The notes under the pieces are model-generated. The model worked only from the letters and a program-made list of their open reading frames with translations. It was not told the origin of the DNA and did not search any database. A stretch of DNA of 5,977 nucleotides from Euryarchaeota archaeon UBA125 (lineage in GTDB: Archaea > Thermoplasmatota > Poseidoniia > Poseidoniales > Thalassarchaeaceae): the NCBI GenBank assembly GCA_002502625.1, contig DAPV01000031.1, forward strand, positions 1-5,977. Reading direction: 5' to 3'. Below are positions 5,451-5,977 of this stretch, one piece after another; position 1 is the stretch's first letter; each line of letters opens with the position of its first letter. The position numbers and the translations under genes were made by a program.

Positions 5451-5977
5451 ATGATAGGTAAAGGACATCGCGCCAATCATATGGAGTTGCAACAAGATGT
5501 CGTCAAGTTGCAAAGGGAAGTAGGCTTCATTGAACTCCTGAAAAACAATTCAACATTTCGACGATTATGGATTGGACTTGCTATCTCATTATTGGGAGAA
5601 TGGTTCAGCACAGTCGCCTTATTTGTCTTAATTTATACATTGACTGGATCTGAATTAGGAATTGGATTATTGTTTGTTATCCGAATGTTCTCAATGGCAT
5701 TTCCTCAAATATTCACAGGAATGTTAGCAGATAGGTTCAGTCGGAAACGAATAATGGTCTGGGCGAATATACTCTCTTCTATTGCAGTGCTATCACTATT
5801 GATGGTGGATGATGAAAGTGAAGTTTGGTTAATCTACTTCATTTCAGCACTATTAATGGCTTTACACGCAGTATTCATACCAGCAGAAAGTGCTTCAATT
5901 CCAAACATCACTAAAGAAAATGAATTGTTAACTGCAAACGCATTGAACAGTGCCACTTGGAGTGCAGCGCTTTGTTT
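5451..5977 (+). CDS. N-terminal part of a major facilitator superfamily (MFS_3-like) transporter
   Basis: The frame is open to the window end, giving about 175 residues of a protein that in this family is usually ~400-450 residues with 12 helices. Four membrane helices are visible after a hydrophilic N-terminus: roughly from LWIGLAISLLGEW, from IGLLFVIRMFSMAF, from MVWANILSSIAVLSLLM and from IYFISALLMALHAVF. Between helices 2 and 3 lies MFS motif A as GMLADRFSRKR, the cytoplasmic loop that gates the transport cycle. The segment IPAESASIPNI followed by LLTANALNS is typical of the MFS_3 group that includes EntS-like exporters, so an efflux role is likely, with unknown substrate. The start is uncertain: ATG 5451 has a weak purine-rich leader, ATG 5481 (MELQQDVVK) also fits and gives a shorter tail; the frame is closed by a stop at 5379-5381. 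The upstream gene is orn on the other strand, with no obvious functional link. Confidence 0.88.
   Translation, partial: MIGKGHRANHMELQQDVVKLQREVGFIELLKNNSTFRRLWIGLAISLLGEWFSTVALFVLIYTLTGSELGIGLLFVIRMFSMAFPQIFTGMLADRFSRKRIMVWANILSSIAVLSLLMVDDESEVWLIYFISALLMALHAVFIPAESASIPNITKENELLTANALNSATWSAALC

Overview
The window is AT-rich, densely packed DNA with seven protein genes, two of them cut by the window edges. Intergenic gaps run from a few bases to about 60. I see no rRNA, tRNA, CRISPR array, insertion sequence or phage gene. The best guess for the source is an uncultivated marine archaeon, possibly of the Marine Group II (Poseidoniia) type. The hints are a very acidic protein with a Trp-rich, Asp/Glu-rich tail, a stand-alone JAMM metalloprotease-like protein, and an exported domain with N-glycosylation sequons. 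None of these is diagnostic, and the oligoribonuclease gene is of a bacterial/eukaryotic kind, so a streamlined marine bacterium is not excluded.

Layout: Positions 2-2455 (+) hold a tight three-gene operon. It contains the C-terminal part of a membrane protein with a large extracytoplasmic domain, a Pol-beta-type nucleotidyltransferase with an N-terminal winged-helix-like region, and a class I SAM methyltransferase. Genes one and two overlap by 8 bases, and genes two and three are 2 bases apart. Positions 4016-2434 (-) hold a second operon: a very acidic, WW-rich protein of unknown role, then an extended-SDR (NAD(P)-binding epimerase/dehydratase-like) protein starting 5 bases downstream. The two operons converge and their last genes overlap tail to tail by 22 bases.

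From 4078 (+) a JAMM/MPN-domain protein is divergent from the acidic-protein gene across a 61-base, unusually GC-rich spacer. It converges with an oligoribonuclease gene (Orn, 5396-4854, -), leaving only 11 bases between their stop codons. From about 5451 (+) the N-terminal part of a major facilitator superfamily transporter runs off the window end.

The first operon looks like modification of a small molecule or surface glycan: membrane enzyme, nucleotidyl transfer and methyl transfer. This is inferred from family and context only. Orn finishes RNA decay by hydrolysing 2-5-nt RNAs. The JAMM protein would cleave an isopeptide/peptide bond or a small-molecule conjugate, with an unknown substrate. 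The most interesting items are the acidic protein with two SHOCT-like helical motifs and a Trp-rich tail, its divergent JAMM neighbour, the SDR protein lacking the catalytic lysine, and the Orn gene in a possibly archaeal setting.
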